This document shows, one piece after another, positions 26,170-35,668 of a stretch of 36,696 nt of DNA. The stretch spans positions 90,019-126,714 of the forward strand of contig NZ_JAKGBU010000002.1 of NCBI RefSeq assembly GCF_021555155.1, given 5' to 3'. The position numbers and the translations under genes were made by a program. The notes under the pieces were generated by a model. That model searched no databases. It worked only from the letters and a program-made list of their open reading frames with translations, and was not told the origin of the DNA. The stretch's first letter is position 1. Every line of letters starts with the position of its first letter. Source of the DNA: Rhizobium alarense (lineage in GTDB: Bacteria; Pseudomonadota; Alphaproteobacteria; Rhizobiales; Rhizobiaceae).

Positions 26170-27165
26170 TCAGACCGCGTGAGTTCTCCGATAGGTGAGA
26201 CGCTTACCGAGAACGCCGACCAACGCTTCAAACGCGCGAGCATTGTCATCTACGCCGAGGCCAATACGACGGTTATAGCGGAAATCAAATTCCGCCAGAT
26301 AGCGGTGCAGGTGCTTCTCGGCACAGTGCTGATAGACGCCCTTCATGCCGCGCTTGAATACGCTGAAATAGTTCTCAATCGTGTTCGAATGAATGACCGC
26401 GTCGCCTTCGTAGCGGACATATTCCTTGGCCGAGTGCTTCGTGGTCTGGTGATCCGCGAAGCGAGCGCCAACCTTCGTGTAAAGGCGGCTTTCGTCCGTG
26501 TAGAGCGCGCTTTCGTGATGGACGTTCTCCGTCACCAGTTGAGCAACGTTGTCGGTGTTGGCCTTCTCGACATGAAAGGTGCGAACCGCGCCGCCACGTT
26601 CCACAAGACCGAGCACGGCGCGCTTGTGAGCCGGGCCGGTCTTGCCAGACTTCGTGAACGGCTTGCCGCTCGTCGTCATCGTCGGAGCCGGGCCGGACTT
26701 CTTGCCGAAATAGGTTTCGTCCGCCTCAACGATCTTGCCATTGCCGCCGATCGGGCCAAGATTGCCCTCCCGCATGGCTTCACGAATGCGATGCGACAGA
26801 AACCACGCCGACTTGAGCGTGATTTCCAGAACGCGGTGAAGCTGGTTAGAGCTGATGCCCTTCTTGCTGGAGCACATCAGGTGGATCGCCTGGAGCCACT
26901 TGTGGAGCGGGATATGGCTTTCCTCAAAGATCGTGCCGATGCGAACCGTGAACTGCTTCCGGCATTCGCCGCACTTCTTCAAGCCGTGACGCTCGACGCC
27001 TTCCGGGTTCTTCTTCGAAGGCTTCGTGTAAACGCCTTCAAGCTTGTAGACGCGACCCATGCAGCCACAATGGGGGCAAACCGGGCCCCCCGGCCATAGA
27101 ATGCTTTCCACATGCTCGAAGGCTGCTGCCTCGTTGTGAAAATATTCCCTCGACAGGACCGACAT
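26170..27165 (-). CDS. IS1595 family transposase
   Basis: 331 residues from the ATG at 27165 (a TTG at 27177 is an alternative). Domains in order: zinc ribbon with CPHCGCMGRVYKL and KKCGECRKQFTV; the linker GTIFEESHIPLHKWLQAIHLM, diagnostic of IS1595; then a DDE-type (ISXO2-like) core with VEADETYFGKK, LYTDESRLY and HSNTIENYFSVFKRGMKGVY. The last motif contains the Asn/Glu region typical of the family. The gene looks intact, without frameshift. Its base composition lies between host and cargo. The terminal inverted repeat and a TTGACA promoter lie just upstream. Confidence 0.95.
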   Translation of the reverse strand: MSVLSREYFHNEAAAFEHVESILWPGGPVCPHCGCMGRVYKLEGVYTKPSKKNPEGVERHGLKKCGECRKQFTVRIGTIFEESHIPLHKWLQAIHLMCSSKKGISSNQLHRVLEITLKSAWFLSHRIREAMREGNLGPIGGNGKIVEADETYFGKKSGPAPTMTTSGKPFTKSGKTGPAHKRAVLGLVERGGAVRTFHVEKANTDNVAQLVTENVHHESALYTDESRLYTKVGARFADHQTTKHSAKEYVRYEGDAVIHSNTIENYFSVFKRGMKGVYQHCAEKHLHRYLAEFDFRYNRRIGLGVDDNARAFEALVGVLGKRLTYRRTHAV

Positions 27166-27196
27166 GCTGACACCCAAAACCCACTTGCTGAGGATT

Positions 27197-27225
27197 CTTG
27201 TATCAAATCAATGTGGGTTTGTCAA
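27197..27225 (-). promoter_or_regulatory. Inward promoter in the right inverted repeat, driving the transposase
   Basis: On the minus strand a perfect -35 TTGACA (plus-strand 27220-27225) lies within the inverted repeat; after 17 bases comes TACAAG (27197-27202), preceded by TGA as in an extended -10. Transcription would start near 27190, about 25 bases before the transposase ATG. Confidence 0.65.
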
Positions 27226-27235
27226 AGATAATATT
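27213..27235 (-). repeat. Right terminal inverted repeat of the IS1595-type element
   Basis: Read on the minus strand it is AATATTATCTTT then GACAAACCCAC, matching 24370-24392 at 21 of 23 positions. It lies 48 bases before the transposase start. Confidence 0.85.
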
Positions 27236-27236
27236 G

Positions 27237-27250
27237 GGAAAATATACCTA
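27237..27250. repeat. 14-bp direct repeat, right copy
   Basis: GGAAAATATACCTA, identical to 24357-24370. Joining the sequence left of 24371 to that right of 27250 gives a plausible uninterrupted spacer between mucR and the DnaA-like gene. Confidence 0.8.
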
Positions 27251-27461
27251 GATCGTGCGGGGCGCTTCAGGTCCCTGCCGATCGCCGGTTTCATTCGCTT
27301 TTCACGCAGCCGTTTCGGCCTTTCGGTCGTCTCGCGACGACGGGCGGGGACGTTTGTCTCGATTTTCTCAGGGTTTTCAATGCAGAGTTGCGCGTGGGCG
27401 CTTCATTCGTCCCCGTGCTTTCACTAGGGTGTATGAATAAATTCCTATAAGGAGTGATGTC

Positions 27462-27935
27462 ATGCCCCAGCAATCCGATGTCGACGCGGGACCGGCCGAA
27501 CGGCTCGTCGCACACTGCGCAGCCCGGCAACGGGCGGGTCTGGAGGTCAAGGCTGCCGACCGGCCGGCGCCGGCCGCACGGGAGGCGGCCGGCCTGCCGG
27601 CCGATACGCCCGTGCCTGCCGCCACCGTCTGCCGCATCGTGCGGCAGCTCGTGGCGGAGCTGGTGTTGCTCGCCGGCGATCGCGTGCTGCACCGTCGCGA
27701 CAGCCGCCGCGCCGGCTGCCAGGTGCGCCAGATCGCCATGTATCTCTGCCATGTGGCGCTGCAGATTTCGCTGACGGAGATCGGGCTTGCCTTCGGGCGC
27801 GACCGCACCACGGTCGGCCATGCCTGCAACGTCGTCGAGGATCGCCGCGACCAGCCGGCCTTCGATGCGTTTCTGGCGACCGCCGAGCGCATGGTGCTCA
27901 CCGTCTTTGGCCCGGTCGGAGGCTTCGACCGATGA
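27462..27935 (+). CDS. DnaA domain IV-like DNA-binding protein (orphan)
   Basis: 157 residues with AAGGAG seven bases before the ATG. The first 55 residues are Ala/Pro-rich and look disordered. From about 85 comes QIAMYLCHVALQISLTEIGLAFGRDRTTVGHACNVVED, matching the C-terminal helix-turn-helix of DnaA (basic loop, then the DHTTV-like signature, here DRTTV). The AAA+ domain of DnaA is missing, so it is not the replication initiator. It may bind DnaA-box-like sites as a regulator; this is inference. It overlaps the next gene by ATGA, and the pair probably works together. Confidence 0.82.
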   Translation: MPQQSDVDAGPAERLVAHCAARQRAGLEVKAADRPAPAAREAAGLPADTPVPAATVCRIVRQLVAELVLLAGDRVLHRRDSRRAGCQVRQIAMYLCHVALQISLTEIGLAFGRDRTTVGHACNVVEDRRDQPAFDAFLATAERMVLTVFGPVGGFDR

Positions 27936-28759
27936 GCGATGGCCGGCACATCAAGGCCGGCGCGGACCGGCGGCTCGCGGCCATGCTCGCCTTCCTCGCC
28001 CGGCATGCCGGCGCCCGGCTCGCGCCGCGCCCCGACGGGATGGTGGCGCTCCGGACGGAGGAGGGGCCGGCGACCACGGTTTCCGCGGGTCTCGTCGATG
28101 CCGCGCTTCGCCTCGGTCTCGCACGGCGCGACGGCGACCGCCTCATGCCGTCGGACGAGACCCGCCGCTTTCTGAAGCGTCGCCTCGTTTCGGGCGAGGA
28201 TTTCCGCGCCCAGCACGGGGCATTGGAGGAACGCACGATCGCCGAGCCGGACGGCACCCGGCGCCGGGTGCTCGCGGATGTGGCCGAATCGCCGCTCGGG
28301 GCCTTGTCGCGGCTGAAGGACCGGGCCGGCCAGCCCTTCCTGCCGGAGACGGCGCTTGCGGCAGGCGAGCGGCTGGCCGGCGACTTCCAGCGCGCCGGCC
28401 TGCAGCCGCGCCTCACGATGCGCTGGGAACCGCGCATTGCCAGCCGCATGAAGGGCGAGGCGGGGGGCGGCCGGGACCTGACGGACAGCGCTGTTGCCGC
28501 CCGCGCCCGCGTCGCGCGCGCCGTCGAGGCGATGGGGCCGGAACTTGCCGGCGTGGCGCTCGACGTCTGCTGCTTTTCAAAGGGGCTCGAGACGGTGGAG
28601 CGCGAGCGCCAGTGGCCGGTGCGCTCGGCGAAGCTCATGCTGCGCGCCGCGCTGATGGCGCTTGCCCGCCACTACGATCCGCCGCCGGCGCCGGCGCGGC
28701 AGCGCCACGCCTGGGGTGCGGCGGATTTCCGCCCGCCGGCGTCCGGGCTGCGATCGTGA
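27932..28759 (+). CDS. DUF6456 domain protein
   Basis: 275 residues from the ATG at 27932, overlapping the DnaA-like gene's stop. The N-terminal 90 residues (RLAAMLAFLARHAGARLAPR through ARRDGDRLMPSDETRRFLKRRL) look like a winged helix. The C-terminal DUF6456 region has ESPLGALSRLKDRAGQPFL, AGERLAGDFQRAGLQPRLTM and VCCFSKGLETVERERQWP. The family is alphaproteobacterial with no known function. Coupling to a DnaA-domain-IV protein suggests a DNA-linked role. Confidence 0.82.
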   Translation: MSDGRHIKAGADRRLAAMLAFLARHAGARLAPRPDGMVALRTEEGPATTVSAGLVDAALRLGLARRDGDRLMPSDETRRFLKRRLVSGEDFRAQHGALEERTIAEPDGTRRRVLADVAESPLGALSRLKDRAGQPFLPETALAAGERLAGDFQRAGLQPRLTMRWEPRIASRMKGEAGGGRDLTDSAVAARARVARAVEAMGPELAGVALDVCCFSKGLETVERERQWPVRSAKLMLRAALMALARHYDPPPAPARQRHAWGAADFRPPASGLRS

Positions 28760-28775
28760 AGACCGCCCGGCCGGG

Positions 28776-29198
28776 TCAGGCCGCCGCCAGGCGGCCGACG
28801 GCTTCCTCGCGGATGCGCCGGATCATCGAGCGCAGGCCGTTCGCCCGCTGGGGCGACAGGTGCTCGACGAGGCCGATCCTGCTGAAGACGTCGAGCGCGT
28901 CGAGCCTTGCGATCTCGGACGCCTGTTTTCCGGAATAGACGGCAAGCACGATCGCCACCAGGCCGCGCACGATATGCGCGTCCGAATCGCCCTCGAAGGT
29001 CAGGACCGGGTCCTCGCCCGTGGCCGAATGGGTGACGAGCCAGACCTGGCTGGCGCAACCCTGCACCTTATTGGCCGCCGTACGCTTGTCGTCGGAAAGG
29101 TCGGGCAGAGCCTTGCCGAGTTCGATCACATAGCGGTAGCGGTCTTCCCACTCCTCGAGATAGGCGAAGTCGTCGATGATCCGGGCGAGGTCTGCCAT
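28776..29198 (-). CDS. sufE: SufE family Fe-S assembly sulfur-transfer protein
   Basis: 140 residues from the ATG at 29198 (MADLARIIDDFAYLEEWEDR); the frame opens further upstream without family similarity. KVQGCASQVWLV holds the acceptor Cys48, and GLVAIVLAVYSGKQASEI plus LSPQRANGLRSMI are typical of SufE. It accepts persulfide sulfur from the cysteine desulfurase SufS and enhances its activity. No suf operon is nearby, as is common for rhizobial stand-alone sufE. Convergent with the DUF6456 gene, with 16 bases between their stops. Confidence 0.93.
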   Translation of the reverse strand: MADLARIIDDFAYLEEWEDRYRYVIELGKALPDLSDDKRTAANKVQGCASQVWLVTHSATGEDPVLTFEGDSDAHIVRGLVAIVLAVYSGKQASEIARLDALDVFSRIGLVEHLSPQRANGLRSMIRRIREEAVGRLAAA

Positions 29199-29291
29199 GG
29201 CGTGTCCGCTGTTTCGTTGGCTCTCATATAGGCCAGCCGGAGGACGATTTGAACCCGCCCGGCAAAATGCATCCGGTTGATGCGCCCTGCC

Positions 29292-29333
29292 AAAAAAGAA
29301 AACGCCGCGAGGCAATGGGCGTTCCTCGCGGCG
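29292..29333 (-). terminator. Terminator of the DUF5330 gene
   Basis: A perfect 10-bp stem (29303-29312 CGCCGCGAGG with 29324-29333) and an 11-base loop; on the minus strand it is followed by TTTTCTTTTTT (plus-strand A-run 29292-29302). A textbook rho-independent terminator 48 bases after the DUF5330 stop; it also separates that gene from sufE. Confidence 0.92.
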
Positions 29334-29380
29334 GTTGCATCAGGCAACAAGGCAGGCAGGCTTGAAATCGTCGGCCCGGA

Positions 29381-29797
29381 CTATTCCGTGCGGTCGGGGC
29401 GGCGGGTCGGGATGGCGATCGTGCCGGTGATGACCGTGTCGGCCGCCTCGGCCTTCGCGACGGTCTCGCCGCCGGCGGGCTCGGGCAGCGGCTGGCCGAC
29501 GCCGGCCGCGAGGTCGGGATCGGCGAATTGCGTGTCGAGGAGCTTGTAGGCGACCTTGGCGCCTTCCCGGGCGCGGTGGCCGAGGGCCACGAAGGTCTCG
29601 GCGCCCTTTTCGCAGACATCCGGCTTTTCCTCGCAGATGGCGCGGACATAGGTGAGCGCTTCGCTGGCCGCAGCGAACGTATCGCCGAGTTCGACGCTCG
29701 GGCCGCGTTCGAGCTTCGAGCTCGCAGCCGTGTCCAGGAACGGCAGCAGCACCAGCACCAGCGAGAACCAGAACGTTCCCTTGATCAGAAACCACAT
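29381..29797 (-). CDS. DUF5330 domain protein, membrane-anchored or exported
   Basis: 138 residues from the ATG at 29797 (MWFLIKGTFWFSLVLVLLPF); an ATG four codons earlier at 29809 is possible, and neither has ideal spacing to GAGG. The N-terminal hydrophobic stretch is a signal anchor or signal peptide. The middle (ELGDTFAAASEALTYVRAIC then EKPDVCEKGAETFVALGHRA) carries two Cys and matches DUF5330, a Rhizobiales family of unknown function. The C-terminus is Ala/Pro/Glu-rich and low in order. Closed by its own terminator. Confidence 0.82.
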   Translation of the reverse strand: MWFLIKGTFWFSLVLVLLPFLDTAASSKLERGPSVELGDTFAAASEALTYVRAICEEKPDVCEKGAETFVALGHRAREGAKVAYKLLDTQFADPDLAAGVGQPLPEPAGGETVAKAEAADTVITGTIAIPTRRPDRTE

Positions 29798-29809
29798 CGT
29801 CTTGCCCAT

Positions 29810-30295
29810 CCTCGTTTCGAGGGGCCCGGCTCTTCAGGCCTTTGCCCCGCGTCTTCCGGTCGTTGCCGGATCCGGTCCTTCTTGAACCTTGATGCGAGAC
29901 TACGCGGCGGATGGAAATTCCCCATTGCGGGAATAGGTCGGGTTTTCAGCAGATTTGTGTAAAATTCGAACGATCGGCCGGTTCCTCCGCCTTTTACGCG
30001 GATTTTAGCGAAAGCCGTTAAGCATCGTGGCAGGCGGGGTGCGGGCGGTGTGCCGGGGCCGTGGGCCTTTGCCGGCAGGGCCTTCGCCACAGAGGTTAAC
30101 ATGAACCGGAAAATGCCGTATTTCTAGGCGCTTACGCCCCATTAACCACGATCGGCGAATAGCCGGTGAATTGCCCCGAAACGGGATTTTTTGGCCTTTT
30201 TCGGCCCCGCAACAGCGGCGGCATTTATTCTTTCCTTAAGTCGCCGATGCGAATTTGGGACCCTATAAAAGAACAACTGTAGGCAGGGTATTGCG
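29810..30295. other. Intergenic region before the histidine kinase
   Basis: About 485 bases without a convincing gene. From about 29930 it is AT-richer, with several TTAA words, including TTAACC at 30142-30147 and GGTTAA at 30094-30099 (CtrA half-site-like, but without a correctly spaced partner). TATAAA at 30264-30269 could be the -10 of the kinase gene; no matching -35 is clear. Confidence 0.45.
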
Positions 30296-31856
<1,561 letters not shown>

Positions 31857-31885
<29 letters not shown>

Positions 31886-32714
31886 AAAGAGCCGCGGCCC
31901 GGCCCGCGGCAAACCGCGGCAGGCGCGTCCCGGCATCGCGATCCGCGCGGTGATCGCGCTCGCCACCTTCGCCGCCCGCCATCCGGCGGGCATCGGCGGC
32001 GGTGCGGCCTTTGCGGTGGTCTTCGGCTTCGTCGCGGCCAATGCGCTCTGGTACCAGCCCGGCGGCCATCCGTCGCCGATCATGAAGACGCGCCTTGGCC
32101 AGAATTCGCTCGGCTTCTCCGCCCTGAAGCGTCCGCCCGAGGACATGACCACGTTCGTCATCGAGCGCGAGGGGGAGGCGGCCGCGGCGGTCCCGTCGCA
32201 GCTCGTGCGCGGCATCCAGACGGAACTCGCCCGGCAGGGCTTCTTCGCGCGGGAAACCGACGGCCTGCTGACCGACGAGACGGTTGCCGCGATCCGGGCC
32301 TTCGAGGAGCGGCGCGGCCTTGCCGTCACGGGAGAACCGAGCGACAGGCTGCTTGCAGCGCTCAGCGCCGACGCCGTCGAGACGGCGATGGTCGTGCCCG
32401 AGGAGCGGCCGTTCGATGCCGCCGAGACGGCGACCTCGTCGCGGGCGGTCGATCCCGTCGCCGCCGCGATTCTCGAGGCCGAGGCCGATCCGGAGGTGAC
32501 CGCCGCGGTGCCGCCCTCCCTGCCGAGCGAGATGGTGATGCAGATCCAGAAGGGCCTCAGCAATATCGCCTACGGGGACGTGACCGTCGACGGCATCGCC
32601 GGCCAGAAGACCCGCAACGCCATCCGGCATTTCGAGAAGCACTACCGGCTGCCGGAGACCGGCGAGCCGAACGAGATGGTGCTCGGCAAGCTGAAGGAAA
32701 TCGGCGCGCTCTGA
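31857..32714 (+). CDS. Peptidoglycan-binding domain protein, membrane-anchored
   Basis: 285 residues from the ATG at 31857, with GAGGAG seven bases upstream, inside the end of the kinase gene (29-base overlap in another frame). A basic N-terminus (RVRKPPEKSRGPARGKPR) precedes one membrane span (GIGGGAAFAVVFGFVAANAL), so the rest is periplasmic. Two peptidoglycan_binding_1 domains follow: VRGIQTELARQGFFARETDG with VAAIRAFEERRGL, and VMQIQKGLSNIAYGDVTVDG with RNAIRHFEKHYRL. The overlap with the kinase suggests coupled synthesis; whether it feeds envelope signals to the kinase is unknown. Confidence 0.85.
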
Positions 32715-32845
32715 GGGCAACCCGGCGGCCGGCTGCGTCACAGCACCTGATTTTTTCCGTGCGCTGCCGCTGGCACAGGTGGTATCTGTCGGTCGTGCCG
32801 GGCGACGGCCGGACGGCGGTATCGGCCGCGAGCGGGAGGGCGGGA

Positions 32846-33988
32846 ATGGCGACGGTGACCTGGTACGAGGGCCTCGGTGCCTACGCGCATTTCTACCTCA
32901 TGTGGTACGGCGACCTGACGCTTAAGAACAGCACGGGCGAGCGGGCGGTCTTTGCCGCCGACAACGGCGTGCGCATGGTGCTTGTCGGCGAGGATCTTGC
33001 CTTCGACGGCAGCGACGCAACCGCCGGCACGGTCACGGCCGTCCGGTTCTTCACCAGGGACGGTGATCCGATCATCGCCTTCGAGGACCTGTCGCTCTCC
33101 GCCGTCGAAATGCAGCGGGGGATCGAGACGCTCGGCTGGTTCAGCGGCTTCGTCGAGGAGGTGCTGAAGGGCGACGACACGATCATCGGCTCCGCGAACG
33201 GCGAGCAGATCTACGGGACGGCCGGAAACGATCTCATCGGCGGCGGCGGCGGAAACGACGTGATCTATGGCTATAGCGGCGCCGAGATGATGTTCGGAGG
33301 GCTCGGCGCCGACCAGCTCTACGGTGGCGCGGGCCGGGACACGATATACGGTGAGCACGGCGCGGACACCCTGGTGGGCTCGAAGGGGCGCGACATCCTG
33401 ATTGGCGGCCTTGGCAGCGACGCCGTTTCGGGGGCTGCGGGCCGCGACGTCGTCAAGGGCGGGCCGGGAGACGATTTGCTTTATGGCGGCGGCGCCCGCG
33501 ACATTCTGCTCGGGAACGGCGGCGGGGATGCCGTTTTCGGGCAAAAGGGCATCGACGAAGCGTATGGCGGGCGCGGCAACGATTTCCTGTTCGGCGGACA
33601 GGATACCGACCTGCTCGCCGGAGGCCGGGGGCGCGACACGCTCGCGGGCGGCGCGGGTGCAGACGTCTTCCAGTTCGCGCGCGTCGCGTGGTCGCCGGCG
33701 GACAAGACCGGCCGGGACGTCATCACGGACTTCAACCGCCGGCACTTCGACATCATCGACCTGTCGCCGATCGATGCGGACCGGACGACGAGCGGTCACC
33801 AGCCGTTCGCCTTCGTGGGCGAGGCAGCCTTCTCCGGCACTGCCGGCGAACTGCGCTACAGGCAGAAGGGCAATGGCGACACACTGGTCCTCGGCGACGT
33901 CGACGGGGACGGCGAGGCGGATCTCGCCATCCGCCTGCAGAACTTCCAGGCCGAACTCACGACGGCAGATTTCATCCTTTCCTTCTGA
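32846..33988 (+). CDS. RTX (hemolysin-type calcium-binding) protein
   Basis: 380 residues from the ATG at 32846 with GGGAGGGCGGG upstream. Residues 1-110 are a domain I do not recognise ([39 protein letters not shown]). Residues 124-276 are about 17 unbroken nonapeptides of the type GGxGxDxxx, which bind Ca2+ as a parallel beta-roll. The C-terminus ([54 protein letters not shown]) resembles the serralysin M10 C-terminal domain. There is no signal peptide, which fits type I secretion with a C-terminal signal, but no ABC exporter is nearby. No protease or lipase active site is seen, so its role may be adhesion or surface structure. Confidence 0.85.
   Translation: MATVTWYEGLGAYAHFYLMWYGDLTLKNSTGERAVFAADNGVRMVLVGEDLAFDGSDATAGTVTAVRFFTRDGDPIIAFEDLSLSAVEMQRGIETLGWFSGFVEEVLKGDDTIIGSANGEQIYGTAGNDLIGGGGGNDVIYGYSGAEMMFGGLGADQLYGGAGRDTIYGEHGADTLVGSKGRDILIGGLGSDAVSGAAGRDVVKGGPGDDLLYGGGARDILLGNGGGDAVFGQKGIDEAYGGRGNDFLFGGQDTDLLAGGRGRDTLAGGAGADVFQFARVAWSPADKTGRDVITDFNRRHFDIIDLSPIDADRTTSGHQPFAFVGEAAFSGTAGELRYRQKGNGDTLVLGDVDGDGEADLAIRLQNFQAELTTADFILSF
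33215..33673 (+). repeat. RTX nonapeptide repeat array
   Basis: About 17 tandem 27-base units coding for GGxGxDxxx repeats without gaps. The units vary at DNA level, so this is an old, functional array, not a recent expansion. Confidence 0.85.
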
Positions 33989-34035
33989 CGCTACGATATT
34001 CGACGAAAGTCTTACGCCTACAGGTTCGTGGCCCG

Positions 34036-34052
34036 TCAATGCTTCGTTAACC
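34036..34052 (+). promoter_or_regulatory. Possible CtrA-type binding site before the chemoreceptor gene
   Basis: TCAA, seven bases, then TTAACC: one mismatch from the CtrA consensus TTAA-N7-TTAAC. It lies 40 bases before the TTG start. CtrA controls motility and chemotaxis genes in many alphaproteobacteria. A single site this short could be chance. Confidence 0.4.
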
Positions 34053-34091
34053 ATGCGCAGCGATGCTCTTGTGATACGCGGGAGGCCGGAT

Positions 34092-35537
34092 TTGTACGCC
34101 AAAGTTGCACTTGCTGATGTCGAGGATGTTGCCGCGGCGGCTTCGCCGGAGGCGCCGGCCGATCTGCGCCGGGTCGTCGCGACGCTCGCGGGCGAGGCCT
34201 CCGCGCTCGGCGTGCATCTCGTCGACATCGCGGGCACGATCCAGGACACGGCGCGCCAGGCGGCGGAACATGTGGATCTTTTCCGCAGCTTCAACGAGGC
34301 GGCCGGCGCCATCGCCGCGGCCAACGGCGACGTGGCACGCGCGCTGCGCGACACCGATTCGCTCGCCGTCGAGGCGCGGCGCATCCTCGGCCAGCAGGCA
34401 AACCAGCTCGACGGGTCGCTGACGGCGATCGATCACATGGTGACGACGTCGAACGAGATCGGCACCGGGATTTCCGACTTTTCCACAGCGCTCGGCAGCG
34501 TCGGCCGGCTCGCCGACGAAATCGGCACCATCGCGCGCCAGACGAACCTGCTCGCCCTCAACGCGGCGATCGAGGCGGCGCGGGCCGGCGACGCCGGCAA
34601 GGGTTTCGCGGTCGTCGCGGCGGAAGTGCGGGCGCTGTCGCTGCAAACCTCGCAGACCACCGCATCGATCCAGCAGACGCTCACCGAACTGACCGCGCGC
34701 ATCGACGCGCTGGTGGTGGCGGGCAACGGCGCGCGCGCCTCGGCCGAGGACGTGCGCGGCACGGCATCCGCCGTCAAGGCGTCCTTCGCCGGCGTCGAGG
34801 CGGTGATGTCGCAGATCCTCGACAGCGCGTCCTCGCTGGCCGGCACGACCGAATCGGTCGACCAGCAGTGCGCGGCCTTCGCGAAGTCCCTCGCATCCGC
34901 CTCGGCGGAGATTTCGACATCCAGCGGCAATCTTCAGAGCGCGTCCGGGCGCGTCGGCGAGGTCGTCGCGATCTCGGAACGCATCATCCAGGCGACCGCC
35001 AGCGCCGGCATCGAGACGCCGGACACGCCGTTCATCCGCGCGGTCAGCGCGCTTGCCGCCGAGGTGTCCGCGCGGTTCACGGCCGCCGTGCAGTCCGGTG
35101 CCATCGGCATGGACGACCTGTTCGACCGGCGCTACCAGCCGATCGCCGGCAGCGATCCGGTGCAATACACGACCCGGTTTACCGCCTTTACCGACCGCGT
35201 GCTGCCGGACATCCAGGAGCCGGTGCTGTCGACGAGCCCGCGCATCGCCTTCTGCGCAGCGGTCGACGACAACGGCTACCTGCCGACGCACAACCGCCAG
35301 TTCTCGCAGCCGCAGCGTGCCGGCGACAGCGCCTGGAACACGGCGAACTGCCGCAACCGGCGGATCTTCAACGACCGCGTCGGGCTTGCCGCTGGCCGCG
35401 GCAAGGAACCCTTCCTCGTCCAGACCTACCGCCGCGACATGGGCGGCGGCAGCTTCGTCCTGATGAAGGACATTTCCGCCCCGATCACCGTGCTCGGCCG
35501 CCACTGGGGCGGGCTGAGGCTCGCCATCAAGGTCTGA
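34092..35537 (+). CDS. Soluble methyl-accepting chemotaxis protein with C-terminal sensor domain
   Basis: 481 residues from a TTG at 34092 with GGAGG six bases upstream; the ATG at 34053 is the alternative. There is no membrane span, so it is a cytoplasmic receptor. Coiled-coil signalling region: [40 protein letters not shown], the MCP hairpin tip that contacts CheA and CheW. Unlike classic receptors, the sensor sits at the C-terminus (from about 350): [42 protein letters not shown] and [16 protein letters not shown], a Cache-like module found after MCP domains in alphaproteobacteria. The ligand is unknown. No che genes are in the window. Confidence 0.87.
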   Translation: MYAKVALADVEDVAAAASPEAPADLRRVVATLAGEASALGVHLVDIAGTIQDTARQAAEHVDLFRSFNEAAGAIAAANGDVARALRDTDSLAVEARRILGQQANQLDGSLTAIDHMVTTSNEIGTGISDFSTALGSVGRLADEIGTIARQTNLLALNAAIEAARAGDAGKGFAVVAAEVRALSLQTSQTTASIQQTLTELTARIDALVVAGNGARASAEDVRGTASAVKASFAGVEAVMSQILDSASSLAGTTESVDQQCAAFAKSLASASAEISTSSGNLQSASGRVGEVVAISERIIQATASAGIETPDTPFIRAVSALAAEVSARFTAAVQSGAIGMDDLFDRRYQPIAGSDPVQYTTRFTAFTDRVLPDIQEPVLSTSPRIAFCAAVDDNGYLPTHNRQFSQPQRAGDSAWNTANCRNRRIFNDRVGLAAGRGKEPFLVQTYRRDMGGGSFVLMKDISAPITVLGRHWGGLRLAIKV

Positions 35538-35668
35538 TGCCAACCTGCCTTGCGACACTGCCGGTGGCCGACAGACGGTCCGGCGCAATCGGTCAATATC
35601 GGTGCAGGTTGGTATGACCCGCCGCAGAAGATCATTGCGTCTCCGGCGGCGGCACGGTATGCGCCGGC

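Larger units (their letters stand above)
24370..27235 (-). mobile_element. IS1595-family transposon with toxin-antitoxin and Cas2-like cargo
   Basis: The element is bounded by 23-bp inverted repeats (24370-24392 and 27213-27235; 21 of 23 positions match) and flanked by a 14-bp direct repeat. It is about 2.87 kb, longer than a plain IS1595 copy of about 1 kb. The transposase lies at the right end on the minus strand. Between it and the left end are a DUF433/PIN-like pair, a 52-residue gene and a Cas2-like gene. No second inverted repeat was found next to the transposase stop, so the cargo seems to lie inside the element. The IS1595 superfamily is known to contain passenger genes. Cargo base composition is much lower in G+C than the host (23 of 60 in 24481-24540). 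Confidence 0.82.

Noticed and set aside
26179-27099. 306-residue plus-strand frame inside the transposase gene
   Set aside because: Antisense shadow of the IS1595 transposase, whose zinc-ribbon and DDE motifs are clear.
27462-27935. dnaA gene and a replication origin
   Set aside because: Only a domain IV-like helix-turn-helix is present; there is no AAA+ domain, and no cluster of DnaA boxes was seen.
30094-30147. TTAA-type words before the histidine kinase as CtrA sites
   Set aside because: No pair has the 7-base spacing, so they are at most half-sites in an AT-richer spacer.
35537-35615. 12-bp inverted repeat (one mismatch) spaced by 55 bases after the chemoreceptor
   Set aside because: No T-run and a long loop, so not a terminator; no other evidence for a structured RNA or site.
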